From the NCBI RefSeq assembly GCF_034006445.1, contig NZ_JAVESS010000002.1, forward strand, positions 62,001 through 126,000: 64,000 bases of DNA. Direction: 5' to 3'. The translations under genes were made by a program, and so were the position numbers. The notes under the pieces were generated by a model. That model was not told where the DNA came from and did no database searches. It saw only the letters and a list, made by a program, of their open reading frames with translations. Below, piece after piece: positions 49,925 to 58,721 of this stretch (the first letter of the stretch is position 1; every line of letters begins with the position of its first letter). The stretch is from Desulfovibrio sp. (GTDB lineage: Bacteria; Desulfobacterota; Desulfovibrionia; Desulfovibrionales; Desulfovibrionaceae).

Positions 49925-52106
49925 CGGTAGAACCAACCGCAAACTCACCTATGCCCAATGCAAAATCGCCTTCAGGCACATCCAGCCATTTTTTAGTGGT
50001 GCTCCCCTTGGCAATGCACAGCACCAGAGAGCCTTTTTCCAGCAACTCTTGAGCCATGTTTTCAATCTTATGACGCGCCATTTCCATAACTTCAGGCGGA
50101 AGTTCCTGACGCCGTGCAAATAACCCACTGCTACCCGTTTTGGTGAAGGGCTGCCCCTTCTCCGCTGCCTCAGCCACGCAGGCCAGCAGGCTGTCCATAA
50201 GCGCAGGCACCTTTTCACGCGCCGCGCTTTTTAATTGCTCGTTGCGCACTTCCAAAAGACCTGTGTCATTACGAACCCAAGTTTTAACTTCACGGTCGCC
50301 CGGGCCATTACTTTTAACCAGGCAGCCGCGCATGACGCGGTTACGCCGCCATTCAACCCCTAAAGCCCCACAGGTAGCCTTCCCCGCTTTTTCTTCCACG
50401 CCCCACAGCACATAGGCCGCACGGGCATTGTCTACGATAGCGGACGTACCCCTGATGAGAGAACGCGCTTCTTCTGGGGTACTGATATTGGTTTTTGTCT
50501 TGGCCAGGTGATGCACCAGCACCACGGCAGCGTCGGCCTCTTGAGCAAACTGCGACATATGCCCCATGGTGAACGCCCCCACGGCCGGATCGGTGTTGAT
50601 GTCAGCCATGACAAAGCTGGCCAGAGGGTCAATAACTACCAAGGCTGGACGCATAGCCACAATTTGGTCCCGCACTTCCAGCCATTCGGCTGACAGTTGC
50701 GGTCCGTGTTTGCCAGGTACGATAATTGGCAATGGACCACCGGCATTGGACAAGGGCACAACGTACATATCCTTGGCGTGCCCGGAGCCGATGTTTTGCA
50801 GTCTGCGGTGTATCTCGCTCTTGTCGTCTTCGGCAGACAAGATCACCACTGGCCCTTGCCGCATGATACGGTTGCCAAAGGCCGTCAGGCTATTGAAGTC
50901 CATTCCTCCTGACCCGGCCTCAGGCAGACGAACTTTGCCCGCAACCTTAAGGCCCAGGTCCAGGGTAAGCATGCCTTTGCCCGCGTCGCCCATAGCAGCA
51001 AGAATAAATACAGCCCCGCTTGGCATAATGTTTTCAACAACCCAATGTCGCTCTGGAGCTTCGCCAGCGAACTGCTCAAGACCCCATTGCCGTATATCGC
51101 GCTTCAGGGGCTGCTCTGCCAACAGCTGGGTGCGCACTACCGCAATCCCCTCCATTGCGTGCAGATCATTAAAATCCGTGGGCTGCCCTGTAGAATCCTT
51201 AAAGACAGGAAACATCGCCCTGACTCCCAGAGCCGCAGCGCAGGCCTCTGCCTTAATGCGCCCGACGTTGCCAGGATGATTTGGCGGGAGAGGATCAGGA
51301 AGCCACCTGTCATCGTCGCCACAGATGACCATGCGGTCTTGCGGGTGTGTAGTGCGCCAGGCTTCTGCCACAGGTTGCAGATTCCCCGCGTTGAATGTCA
51401 CCAATACACTCCACCCGGTAGCCATATGGATGCTGGCCGCCGTGGCGTAGCCTTCGGCGACAGCGGTTACAGTGTTGCCAGGAATATGGAAGAAGCCTCC
51501 GCCAACCTCGCCGCCAAAGTAGAATTTCTTCTCGCCTGTGGCGTCGATCTCCTGAATGGAGCGCAGTGCACCATCGACTGTCGTCACCGGGACAAGCAGT
51601 TTCCCGGCCAGAACTCTGAGCCCTAATGACGTAACGCCCTTTTTGCTCAGATATGGATGGGCTTCGCACGCTGTGGCTTTAGCCCAGTTCTTTTCTGCAC
51701 GCTGCGCCGCCGCTGTGGCGAGTCGCGCGCGCTCCTGTTCCCGCGCTGTGCGGGCGCGTTCCTGATGTGCGTGTGCGATTTTCAACTCCGCAGACGTCAT
51801 GGAGTCTTTTTCTTTTGCGCACCAGGTAAAACATTCTCCGGTTTTCCAGTTTCCGGCCTCGCCTGCAGGCAGCCCGTCAGCGTAAAATACATACCAGCCG
51901 GACGTGCGTCCTGGCTTGTCGTCCAGCGTAGGACAACGCGCCACGCGGTCGCCTGTGGGCTCTACGCCATCCGGCTTGAGCCCGATGGACAAAAGCCACG
52001 CGCGAAAATCTTCCGCCGCCCTGTTGGCTGACGCCACAGGCGCCGACCTTGGCTTTGCCTCTGGCTGCGCGCCGGCATCATTGAAATTGAATATGGCCGC
52101 GCTCAT
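49881..52106 (-). CDS. Bifunctional Toprim primase and RepA-like helicase
   Basis: 741 residues from ATG 52106. A primase-like N-terminal part (GRTSGWYVFYADG, GNWKTGECFTW) leads to a Toprim domain at about 215-320 (VAEGYATAASIH, VTFNAGNLQPVA, VICGDDD). A RecA-type ATPase follows: Walker A AAMGDAGKGM at about 371-380, where the residue after GK is Gly rather than Ser/Thr; Walker B ALVVIDPLASF; and VLVHHLAK. It should prime and unwind phage DNA. The gene's 3' end carries part of the hexamer cluster. Confidence 0.85.
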   Translation of the reverse strand: MSAAIFNFNDAGAQPEAKPRSAPVASANRAAEDFRAWLLSIGLKPDGVEPTGDRVARCPTLDDKPGRTSGWYVFYADGLPAGEAGNWKTGECFTWCAKEKDSMTSAELKIAHAHQERARTAREQERARLATAAAQRAEKNWAKATACEAHPYLSKKGVTSLGLRVLAGKLLVPVTTVDGALRSIQEIDATGEKKFYFGGEVGGGFFHIPGNTVTAVAEGYATAASIHMATGWSVLVTFNAGNLQPVAEAWRTTHPQDRMVICGDDDRWLPDPLPPNHPGNVGRIKAEACAAALGVRAMFPVFKDSTGQPTDFNDLHAMEGIAVVRTQLLAEQPLKRDIRQWGLEQFAGEAPERHWVVENIMPSGAVFILAAMGDAGKGMLTLDLGLKVAGKVRLPEAGSGGMDFNSLTAFGNRIMRQGPVVILSAEDDKSEIHRRLQNIGSGHAKDMYVVPLSNAGGPLPIIVPGKHGPQLSAEWLEVRDQIVAMRPALVVIDPLASFVMADINTDPAVGAFTMGHMSQFAQEADAAVVLVHHLAKTKTNISTPEEARSLIRGTSAIVDNARAAYVLWGVEEKAGKATCGALGVEWRRNRVMRGCLVKSNGPGDREVKTWVRNDTGLLEVRNEQLKSAAREKVPALMDSLLACVAEAAEKGQPFTKTGSSGLFARRQELPPEVMEMARHKIENMAQELLEKGSLVLCIAKGSTTKKWLDVPEGDFALGIGEFAVGSTVSNGFQKNISSAGQ

Positions 52107-52108
52107 GG

Positions 52109-53107
52109 CTAGGCCCAACAGCGGTTATGCCAGTCGCAAAACTTGCATTCGAACCAGTCTTCACGGTCTGTGCAACGGGGCAGCAGTTCACCCGCCTCGC
52201 AGGCAGACACCAGGTTTACCGCCTTGTCGGAAAGTTCCTGAGCGGCCTGTGCGTCAAACCGCACATCTTCGGCAAATATCTCCATCGTGTCACCGTTGAG
52301 CGCAGTGAATAGGGCCGGGGCATCGGTCAGGTCAAAATAGGCCATGTAGAGTTGCACCTGACCATAATACACAGGATAGGCGCGGCGTACTCCTTCCTTG
52401 TCCAGCTTGTTCCACCCTTTGGCCCCTAGCACCTTGTTTTCCCACAGGCGCGGGTACGGGCCGCACTCGTCCGGGCCAGCTATAACCACTCCATCGGCAT
52501 AACCGAGGACGCGGCCCTGCAAAGCACGAAAACATTTCTGGTTGCCTTCGGCGTCGGCGGTAAAAAGCTGAAACCCGGCCAGACGTAGCCATTGCGCCAT
52601 CCATTCTTCGCCCTCATGCCCGCGGCGAAAAATGCGCAACGTCTTGCCGCTGAACCCCTTATCTTTTGGAGTTTTGAAATATTCGTACTGGAGCTTGCGC
52701 AGGCAGGTTTCGCCAAGTCTTGAAGCGCCGATGCGCGGGCTGCGTGTCGCCAGACGTTCCGCATCTTTTTTAGCCGCGTCCGCCAGCATGGCAGTATCTA
52801 TAAGGTGGGCAACCCTGCCGCCGGAATTGCGTGTATTGAGATCAAGCATATCATCCTCTCCGTAATGTTCATGCTGGCGACCGTGACAGCCACGGCACAG
52901 CACAAGCAAATCCTCATCCAGTTCAGCAAACAGGTGGGCATATGTGAGGTGGTGGACCTCTAGCCGTCCGCCCTTTCCACATTTCTGGCAGCGGTTGCCA
53001 GCCAGATTGAGCGCCCGGGAGCGCCGTTCCTTCCAGTGCGGCGTCTTCAGGTATTCCTGATACAGCGCCTTGCGCTCACGACTCGAAAGCTTTCGCCGTA
53101 AAACCAT
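52109..53107 (-). CDS. HNH domain fused to a Cas4/RecB-like PD-(D/E)XK nuclease
   Basis: 332 residues. Residues 15-80 form an HNH zinc domain (NRCQKCG C40/C43, LEVHHLTY H52-H53, LCRGCHGRQH C71/C74). Residues about 120-332 form a RecB-type exonuclease with H164, D205 (GYADG), E223-x-K225 (WENKV) and Q250 (YYGQVQLYMAY), plus cysteines C135, C312, C321, C324 and C330 in the Cas4/AddB Fe-S pattern. A role in phage recombination with the Sak4-like ATPase is likely. The fusion of the two nuclease types in one frame is unusual. Confidence 0.8.
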   Translation of the reverse strand: MVLRRKLSSRERKALYQEYLKTPHWKERRSRALNLAGNRCQKCGKGGRLEVHHLTYAHLFAELDEDLLVLCRGCHGRQHEHYGEDDMLDLNTRNSGGRVAHLIDTAMLADAAKKDAERLATRSPRIGASRLGETCLRKLQYEYFKTPKDKGFSGKTLRIFRRGHEGEEWMAQWLRLAGFQLFTADAEGNQKCFRALQGRVLGYADGVVIAGPDECGPYPRLWENKVLGAKGWNKLDKEGVRRAYPVYYGQVQLYMAYFDLTDAPALFTALNGDTMEIFAEDVRFDAQAAQELSDKAVNLVSACEAGELLPRCTDREDWFECKFCDWHNRCWA

Positions 53108-53364
53108 TAGAATGGCGGTTCGTCAGTAGTGATGGTGCAATATGATGTCTTTTCCAGACTGTGCCCATCCATGCGGCACGTCCCTATCCACCACGGCGCT
53201 TCCGGCACTTTTTCCCACTGGTCGCAATGCACACAACGCTTCTTGCTGCATATGTCCACGAGCCGTGCAACATGGAGCACTTCTTTTTCGCCCATATCTG
53301 CAAAGCTTTTTTGCATAAGCCCGGCTTCCGCCAGCGACGTGCCCAGCAGTTTTAGATTAACCAT
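53107..53364 (-). CDS. Small cysteine-rich zinc-binding protein
   Basis: 85 residues from ATG 53364, with GAGAGG upstream; the frame is open to 53391. KRCVHCDQWEKVPEAPWWIGTCRMDG gives CxxC and a later Cys pair (GTC...SYC), a probable zinc ribbon. It overlaps the helicase stop by eight bases and its own stop meets the HNH-nuclease start. Possibly a cofactor of either enzyme; unknown. Confidence 0.65.
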   Translation of the reverse strand: MVNLKLLGTSLAEAGLMQKSFADMGEKEVLHVARLVDICSKKRCVHCDQWEKVPEAPWWIGTCRMDGHSLEKTSYCTITTDEPPF

Positions 53365-55015
53365 GCAACACCTCTCTTTCGATAAGCCCACGGTTCCAGA
53401 AAAAATTCAGAGTGCAGGCTGCGCTGTATTTGGTGAAAGCCAACATGGTTCCGTCGCCATAGCCAAGGCGCTGCAACAGTTCCCATTGTTTTGCTGTGGC
53501 CGGGTCGTTGAGCCAGCGGCGATTTTTTTTGGCCGCGTCGTCGCTCTCGTTCATGCGCAGAAAGTCATCAGCCGCCGCTAAACTCTGCACCCGCTCGCCA
53601 ACGGACAAACGGCGTATTTCGCGCTCATTTTTCACTTTCCCCAAGGCCACCCAGTGTTCGCCATCAGCGCTGCACACACTGGCCCAAGCTTCAAAGCCGC
53701 TGGCGATCATGACTTTGCCGCTGCCGAAGAGGTCGCACCAGCGGAAGGGCGAAGAATCCAGCAGGTTCACTTCCTCCATAGCCACATTGCTGACAATTTC
53801 CGGGCCGTCTTCGCCGTCCATGCCGCCCGGCGTCCGCTCAGGGGCCTTAAATTCATGCCCGCAAATGGGGCATTCCATAACACCAAGCGGAATTTCTGCC
53901 CCGCATTCCGGGCATTGCTTCTGCTTGTCATCCATGCGCACCTTGCTTTCCAGGTCGCGGTGGGTGACGAGCGAGCGCCCGAAATCCATAACAACGCAGT
54001 CGCTTTTGACCACGCCGGGGTATGCCTGCGGGTCAACTGTGCGCAGTCCGCGCCCGATCATTTGCAGCATAGTGGATTTGCAAGAGCAGGGACGCAGCAA
54101 CACAACGCAGCTTACGGGCTGACTGTCATATCCTTCGGTAAGCACGGCCACATTGACGATGACTTGCAGATCGCCACGGTCGAAACGGTCAAGCAGAGCC
54201 CTGCGCTCGGCAGCTTGGAGATCTCCGGAGATAACGGCAGCACTCACGCCGCCAGTGCGAAATGCCCCGGCAACGTGCGCGGCGTGTTCTACGGTGGAGC
54301 AAAAAACGATGGTCTTGCGCTCACCTGCCAGTTTTTTCCATTCGCGCACCACAGCTTCGTTGTGTACGGCGAGGTCAAGAACTTCGGCAGCTTCCTGCAT
54401 GTCGTACTCGCCGCTTGCGGTCTTTCGCAGTGCCGCCAGCTTGGCGTCCGTGCCGTCCAAGGTGCAGACATAGGTACGCGGGCGGACAAGAAAACCCTGG
54501 GCAATAAGGCTGTGCAGGGAAATCTGGTCGCAGCAATTGGAAAATATGGGGCGCAGCCCCTTGCCGTCGCCGCGCGCCGGGGTGGCAGTGACGCCAAAAA
54601 TTTTACAGTCGGGGTTTTTGTCCAGCACGGCACTGACCACGTTGCGGTAGCTGTTGGCCACGGCGTGGTGGGCTTCATCAATAATGAGGGTGTCGAGTTC
54701 AGGAATACTCTTGAGGTTACGGGACAGCGTCTGCACCATTGCGAAGGTTGTATCCATGCGCCAGTCTTTGCAGTCGGCTGTGTACAAGCCTGTGCCGCGC
54801 CCGGGGTTCACGGCCCGGAATTTGCGCAGATTCTGCCCCACCAATTCGTCACGGTGCTGGAGTACACACTGTTTGCCGCCCAGGCGTCCGGCCAAAGCAG
54901 CAAGAATAATGGTTTTGCCCGCGCCCGTGGGGGCTACAGCCAGGGTATTACCGTGCTTTTTCAGGGCCGCTTGCGCGCGGTCAACCATTGTTTTTTGATA
55001 CGGGCGAAGGATCAT
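53357..55015 (-). CDS. DEAD/DEAH-box superfamily 2 helicase
   Basis: 552 residues from ATG 55015 (AAGG seven bases upstream). RPYQKTMVDRA Q-motif-like start, Walker A VAPTGAGKT, DEAH box LIIDEAHHAVANS, motif III FGVTATPARGDG, motif V VAVLTEGYD, and motif VI MIGRGLRT. A C-terminal zinc ribbon (QCPECGAEIPLGVMECPICGHEF) follows. It resembles the type-III-restriction/ComF-like helicases of phage replication modules. Confidence 0.9.
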   Translation of the reverse strand: MILRPYQKTMVDRAQAALKKHGNTLAVAPTGAGKTIILAALAGRLGGKQCVLQHRDELVGQNLRKFRAVNPGRGTGLYTADCKDWRMDTTFAMVQTLSRNLKSIPELDTLIIDEAHHAVANSYRNVVSAVLDKNPDCKIFGVTATPARGDGKGLRPIFSNCCDQISLHSLIAQGFLVRPRTYVCTLDGTDAKLAALRKTASGEYDMQEAAEVLDLAVHNEAVVREWKKLAGERKTIVFCSTVEHAAHVAGAFRTGGVSAAVISGDLQAAERRALLDRFDRGDLQVIVNVAVLTEGYDSQPVSCVVLLRPCSCKSTMLQMIGRGLRTVDPQAYPGVVKSDCVVMDFGRSLVTHRDLESKVRMDDKQKQCPECGAEIPLGVMECPICGHEFKAPERTPGGMDGEDGPEIVSNVAMEEVNLLDSSPFRWCDLFGSGKVMIASGFEAWASVCSADGEHWVALGKVKNEREIRRLSVGERVQSLAAADDFLRMNESDDAAKKNRRWLNDPATAKQWELLQRLGYGDGTMLAFTKYSAACTLNFFWNRGLIEREVLHG

Positions 55016-55025
55016 AAAATACCTT

Positions 55026-55367
55026 TCAGAATGGCAGACCGAAAAAGAACGATCTTTTTGATGGAAAACCAAACATATTGTTGAGATGTCCAGGCCTTGG
55101 CACGGGGGCAGGTTGGTTTTTTTCCTGCTTTGCTATTGGCGGCTTAGTTGGAGGGTTATGTGGGGCAGGCTGTTTTTCTGCGCACATCCACATAAAAAGA
55201 AATCCTCCACATAAAACCAAGGCAACCAGCACAATGCCCCAAGAGTGTAACCAACCTTGCCGCGCATTCTGTTTGTTGGCCTGTGGCCTGACAGTAATTT
55301 TACCTGCGCGAACAAGAGTGCTGTACGGCTCAGGGATATGATATCCGGCATATCCGCCTCCACCCAT
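55026..55367 (-). CDS. Small membrane protein of the replication operon
   Basis: 113 residues from ATG 55367, with AGGAGG six bases upstream. One membrane segment (SWGIVLVALVLCGGFLFMWM) is flanked by a basic N-terminal part and a Pro-rich C-terminal part (APHNPPTKPPIAKQEKNQPAPVP). Unknown role; its place in an early operon suggests host-membrane modification or exclusion. Confidence 0.6.
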   Translation of the reverse strand: MGGGGYAGYHIPEPYSTLVRAGKITVRPQANKQNARQGWLHSWGIVLVALVLCGGFLFMWMCAEKQPAPHNPPTKPPIAKQEKNQPAPVPRPGHLNNMFGFPSKRSFFFGLPF

Positions 55368-55440
55368 GCTAAACCTCCTTTGCAACTCTCCCGCTCGGTT
55401 CCGCTCCCGTCCGAAGACGGGCGCGGTGTGAGGGGAAGGG

Positions 55441-55575
55441 TTAAGACATACCGGCTTCACGCTTGAGCGTTGCCAGCGTTTCTTCAGCGTCCTTTTCTTC
55501 ATCGCAGTACTGGACAAAGGCGTCCCAGTTGTCTTCGATGAACATCACCAGAGCGGGATAATCTGCGTTGGGCAT
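55441..55575 (-). CDS. 44-residue acidic protein
   Basis: ATG 55575 has GGAG eight bases upstream. The product is MPNADYPALVMFIEDN followed by WDAFVQYCDEEKDAEETLAT and a short basic end, strongly acidic and helical. It fits neatly between two operon genes. No family recognised. Confidence 0.55.
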   Translation of the reverse strand: MPNADYPALVMFIEDNWDAFVQYCDEEKDAEETLATLKREAGMS

Positions 55576-55577
55576 GA

Positions 55578-55949
55578 TTATTTCTCCATTGTGCCTTCAA
55601 CGTTGCGCGCCTGGCGGTCTTTGGTGCGGTGGTCGAGCCAGTGCAAAGCCTCTTCAATTTTGGTCAGGGCCAGAGCGTTTTCTCTGCAAGCGAAACTGCC
55701 CGCCTGGAAGCACTGCAAACGGTGACGGCAAATTTGCAGCAAATCTTCCATGAAGATGCCGTTTACGCCGCTCTCGGTCACCGGGCCTTTTTGAAATTTG
55801 ACCACGGCGTAGGGGGCTTCCTTGGATGTGGCGGTGTCGTTGGGGGCAACATTTTTGACCTCGTATTCATGGTACGCGCCCCCTGCGCCGGGTTCGTCGA
55901 GGACATGAACAATCGTGAACCGATGCTGACCAGCTTGAAGTTTGATCAT
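55578..55949 (-). CDS. Protein with Acb2/Tad1-type helical hairpin
   Basis: 123 residues from ATG 55949 (GGAG seven bases upstream). Residues 1-70 are beta-rich with VKFQKGPVTESGVNG. The C-terminal part, CRENALALTKIEEALHWLDHRTKDRQARNVEGT (split at KIEEAL), matches the helical hairpin I know from Acb2 anti-CBASS proteins, which bind and sequester cyclic nucleotide signals. Many phage proteins with the extra N-terminal part carry this hairpin, and sponge activity is not shown for them. Confidence 0.65.
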   Translation of the reverse strand: MIKLQAGQHRFTIVHVLDEPGAGGAYHEYEVKNVAPNDTATSKEAPYAVVKFQKGPVTESGVNGIFMEDLLQICRHRLQCFQAGSFACRENALALTKIEEALHWLDHRTKDRQARNVEGTMEK

Positions 55950-56007
55950 GCTTTTTCTCCATTTACCCGCCGAGCCGGAACCCGACGGGGGTACTGTTGA
56001 CTGCTGG

Positions 56008-56730
56008 TTACGCAATAACGTTCAGACCGGGGACAGCCGTTTCGAGGAATGCCTTGATGTTCTTCATGGCTTCGCCACGCCAAGCGCCGCCATCGGCTTC
56101 AACCAGCATGAATTGCATGCCGTCGTCGTCGCGGGCGCGAAAGACGAATTTGCTTGCAGGCTGTTCAACTTCAACGAAGGTGCGGTATGGGCGTAGCGTG
56201 ACAGGATTCGGAAGCACCACGTTTTCAGAGCCAGATATACCTTTTTTGACGGTAACGCCCTGAGAAACACCATCATCTTCATATCCAGCTTCAAGAGTCT
56301 TCTTCACATTGGATACATACTTGAGGACAAGCCCACGGTCAGTGCCCTGCATGGAGTCTTCAGGCTCCACAAAGCAGGATTGCAGCAGGATGTTGAACGC
56401 TTCGGCGTCCAAGTACTTGTTGAGCGGGATTTGGAGTTGGTGAAGCTCTGCTGCGAGGAAGGCGGCGCGGTCAGCAAAATCACCAAGCAAATTTGAATTG
56501 AGCGTGACCTTCGACGGGCTTTCAACATGGCAGAGCAGGCTGGACACGTTCAATTCGTCCACATTGGACTTGATATAGTCGACAAGCCCGGTGAGAGTGG
56601 ACACAGTTAGTTTTGCGGGCGTCGGGGTGGACACAGGCACAACGTTCTTACTGGTGTAGTTGCGGCCCTTGATTTCAATAACGGTAGGAGCAGCGTCGCC
56701 ACGGATGGCATTGTAGAGTGCTTTCAGCAT
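56008..56730 (-). CDS. DUF2303-like early phage protein
   Basis: 240 residues. The C-terminal segment LRPYRTFVEVEQPASKFVFRAR followed by FMLVEADGGAWRGEAMKNIKAFL resembles DUF2303 proteins, which are coded in phage replication/recombination blocks. The N-terminal half has KLTVSTLTGLVDYIKSN and a strand-helix pattern. No catalytic motif is visible. Spaced 18 bases from the next gene. Confidence 0.6.
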   Translation of the reverse strand: MLKALYNAIRGDAAPTVIEIKGRNYTSKNVVPVSTPTPAKLTVSTLTGLVDYIKSNVDELNVSSLLCHVESPSKVTLNSNLLGDFADRAAFLAAELHQLQIPLNKYLDAEAFNILLQSCFVEPEDSMQGTDRGLVLKYVSNVKKTLEAGYEDDGVSQGVTVKKGISGSENVVLPNPVTLRPYRTFVEVEQPASKFVFRARDDDGMQFMLVEADGGAWRGEAMKNIKAFLETAVPGLNVIA

Positions 56731-56748
56731 GTTGTTTCCTTCAAGCGG

Positions 56749-57114
56749 TTAGTTGTTTGCAAACTTCGTGATCTTGCCAGGCATGGCGGATTCAGCGCCG
56801 GGCAGGATGTTCTGCATGGGGTTCTCTCCGCTGGCCATTTCAGAAGCACCAATTTCGCCAGTCTTGGGGTTGGCCCCAATGTAGATGCTGGTTTCAATGG
56901 GGCTTGCCGGGCAGATAGTGGAAGAAGTGGCCACAAGCACTTCCGCCATGTTGCGCTGTTCATTGGGCTTGATGGTCATTTTGAGCGTGACCGTGCGTGT
57001 CTTCTTTGCCGGAGTATTGGGATCGGTGATATTGGCAATGACCTTGGTCAGTTCGTCCTGAAACCGTTCCACGGCTCCGCCCTGGGACAGCGTGGAGACA
57101 TTAAGTTCAAGCAT
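56749..57114 (-). CDS. Small replication-module protein ('replication terminator-like')
   Basis: 121 residues from ATG 57114, eight bases after AGGAG; two further ATGs lie just upstream. The pattern LNVSTLSQGGAVERFQDELTKVIANITDPNT followed by KKTRTVTLKMTIKPNEQR is that of small proteins often labelled replication terminator protein in phages, although no terminator activity is known. Coded beside DUF669 and DUF2303-like genes. Confidence 0.6.
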   Translation of the reverse strand: MLELNVSTLSQGGAVERFQDELTKVIANITDPNTPAKKTRTVTLKMTIKPNEQRNMAEVLVATSSTICPASPIETSIYIGANPKTGEIGASEMASGENPMQNILPGAESAMPGKITKFANN

Positions 57115-57182
57115 GGACATGGCTCCTGTGCCCCTGCCCACCTTTCAGCGGGCAGGGGGTTATACGGTTTGAGGAGAGGATT

Positions 57183-57866
57183 TTATCTTGCCCACGCGGG
57201 CGTGGGAGAGGATTGCGGCTGTGATTGGGCCGGGGGCATGGCTGCTGTGGGAGCAGCCGCTGGAGCACTAGAAGAAGAGGACGGTGTGCCGCCCCATTTG
57301 GGGGCAGGTGCCGCGTCCTGAGGAGAACCACTGGTGGCGGTTGTAGTAAGTTTGGCGTTGGCGCTCTGCCCGCCGTCGCTGTAGTCCTTCATATCCGGAG
57401 TAATGACCGTGGCGATCTTGTTCTTGTCGCTGTATAGCCCGGTCTTGTCCTTTTCCACGCCGATCTTGGCCAGGAAGACAATGCCACAGAAGTCTTGCCA
57501 GCCGTTGATGATGCGGGCGCGTATGGCAGCGTCGCTCATATCGTCGGGCATAATTGTGCGCGCACTTTCCAGAATGGCGCGCAAGGTGGATCGGCTGATG
57601 TTTCCGGCAACGGAATCACCCTTGTCGTTGAGCTTGCCGCCGGACAGCACCATGAACTGCCAGAGTTTGCGCTTGGCGTAGGGGCCGGATTCGACGACAA
57701 ACTCGCAGTCGAGCATTTCCGCGTCAGAATTGTTGGAGGCCTTGAGCCAGCCGCCTTCACCGGAACCACCGGGGCGAATGGTCATAACCAGAGGGACGAT
57801 GGTGCCAGCAGGGATAAGGTCAAAACCGTTCTGCTGGTGATCAGCATTGTTGAAATCGTAAGACAT
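57183..57866 (-). CDS. DUF669-like single-strand-binding-type protein
   Basis: 227 residues. The N-terminal part (FDLIPAGTIVPLVMTIRPGG, ASNNSDAEMLDCEFVVESGPYAKRKLWQ) matches the DUF669 layout. The C-terminal tail of about 50 residues is Ala/Pro/Ser-rich and disordered, like SSB tails. DUF669 genes adjoin Sak4-type ATPase genes in many phages and probably bind DNA during annealing. Confidence 0.7.
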   Translation of the reverse strand: MSYDFNNADHQQNGFDLIPAGTIVPLVMTIRPGGSGEGGWLKASNNSDAEMLDCEFVVESGPYAKRKLWQFMVLSGGKLNDKGDSVAGNISRSTLRAILESARTIMPDDMSDAAIRARIINGWQDFCGIVFLAKIGVEKDKTGLYSDKNKIATVITPDMKDYSDGGQSANAKLTTTATSGSPQDAAPAPKWGGTPSSSSSAPAAAPTAAMPPAQSQPQSSPTPAWAR

Positions 57867-57878
57867 GGTTCCTCTCCT

Positions 57879-58721
57879 TTAATCGGTAGCGATGTCGTAG
57901 TTGTAGCTGGCAGCTTCCGGGCGGCGGCTGTCACGTATCTTTTGCATAAGCTTGCCCAGGTGCGGCGGCTCCACCAGGTCCAGCTTGCCGCTGCGGTCAC
58001 CCGCCGGAAATTCCCACTGATTGGGACGGCGGCAAACGAAGGCCCGGTATGGTTCTCCCTGCTCTGGGCGCAGTTCGGTCATGGTGACGACCTCGTCAAC
58101 GATGCCAGGCAACTCCAGCCCGGTCTTGCTGCCTTCAATCTGCGGTTCGAAATATTCGCGGTTAAAGTCGTCGCGCTTGGTATCCAGCAGCCCCACAAAC
58201 CAGACGTTGCGGCTACCTACGTGTTGCAGTTGCGTCACCCAACCGATCATTTCCTTGCCAAGAAGGCCGTAAGCGCCGCGCGTGTCAGGCTTGCCGGTTT
58301 TTTCGCTGAATGCCTGCGGCTGACCGGATGCCCACTGGAAGGCCAAGCGACTGGCCACGGTGATGGAGTCAACAAAGATAGTCTGATATTTCTGGAGCGC
58401 GGCAGGGTCGCCGTACTGGTCGCAGACATAGGAATAGTGTTCGTTGCTGTATGCCTGATCTGCCCGCATGGCCGGGTTCGGCCCGCCGAGATAGCATGCG
58501 ATGTCGCGGGCAGCGTCCCAGTCGCGCACTTCAAGGGAGTCGCCGCTCCAGCCCTGAACGGATAACCCGCCAGCCTCAAGGTCAACGAACAAGGTAGTCG
58601 CCGGGTCCAGGGTCCAAAGCAGGGAGGTTTTGCCTATCTTGGCCGGACCAAAGATCACACCCTTGATGCCGCCCTGCTCCGCCATACGCTGGTCAGCGCT
58701 GATAATTTTAAGCCCGCTCAC
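57879..58721 (-). CDS. Sak4-like RecA-fold ATPase
   Basis: 280 residues. It starts at GTG 58721, seven bases after AGGAGG; the frame continues upstream without a ribosome site. Walker A FGPAKIGKTSLLW, then LFVDLEAGG, Walker B-type TIFVDSITVA, and the NVWFVGLLDTKRDDFNRE sensor region are typical of AAA_24/Sak4 proteins, which promote single-strand annealing recombination. Its GTG overlaps the TGA of the preceding gene (GTGA). Confidence 0.8.
   Translation of the reverse strand: MSGLKIISADQRMAEQGGIKGVIFGPAKIGKTSLLWTLDPATTLFVDLEAGGLSVQGWSGDSLEVRDWDAARDIACYLGGPNPAMRADQAYSNEHYSYVCDQYGDPAALQKYQTIFVDSITVASRLAFQWASGQPQAFSEKTGKPDTRGAYGLLGKEMIGWVTQLQHVGSRNVWFVGLLDTKRDDFNREYFEPQIEGSKTGLELPGIVDEVVTMTELRPEQGEPYRAFVCRRPNQWEFPAGDRSGKLDLVEPPHLGKLMQKIRDSRRPEAASYNYDIATD

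Noticed and set aside
53654-55084. 476-codon plus-strand open frame
   Set aside because: It is antisense to the DEAH helicase, whose motifs are complete; the composition is that of a shadow frame.
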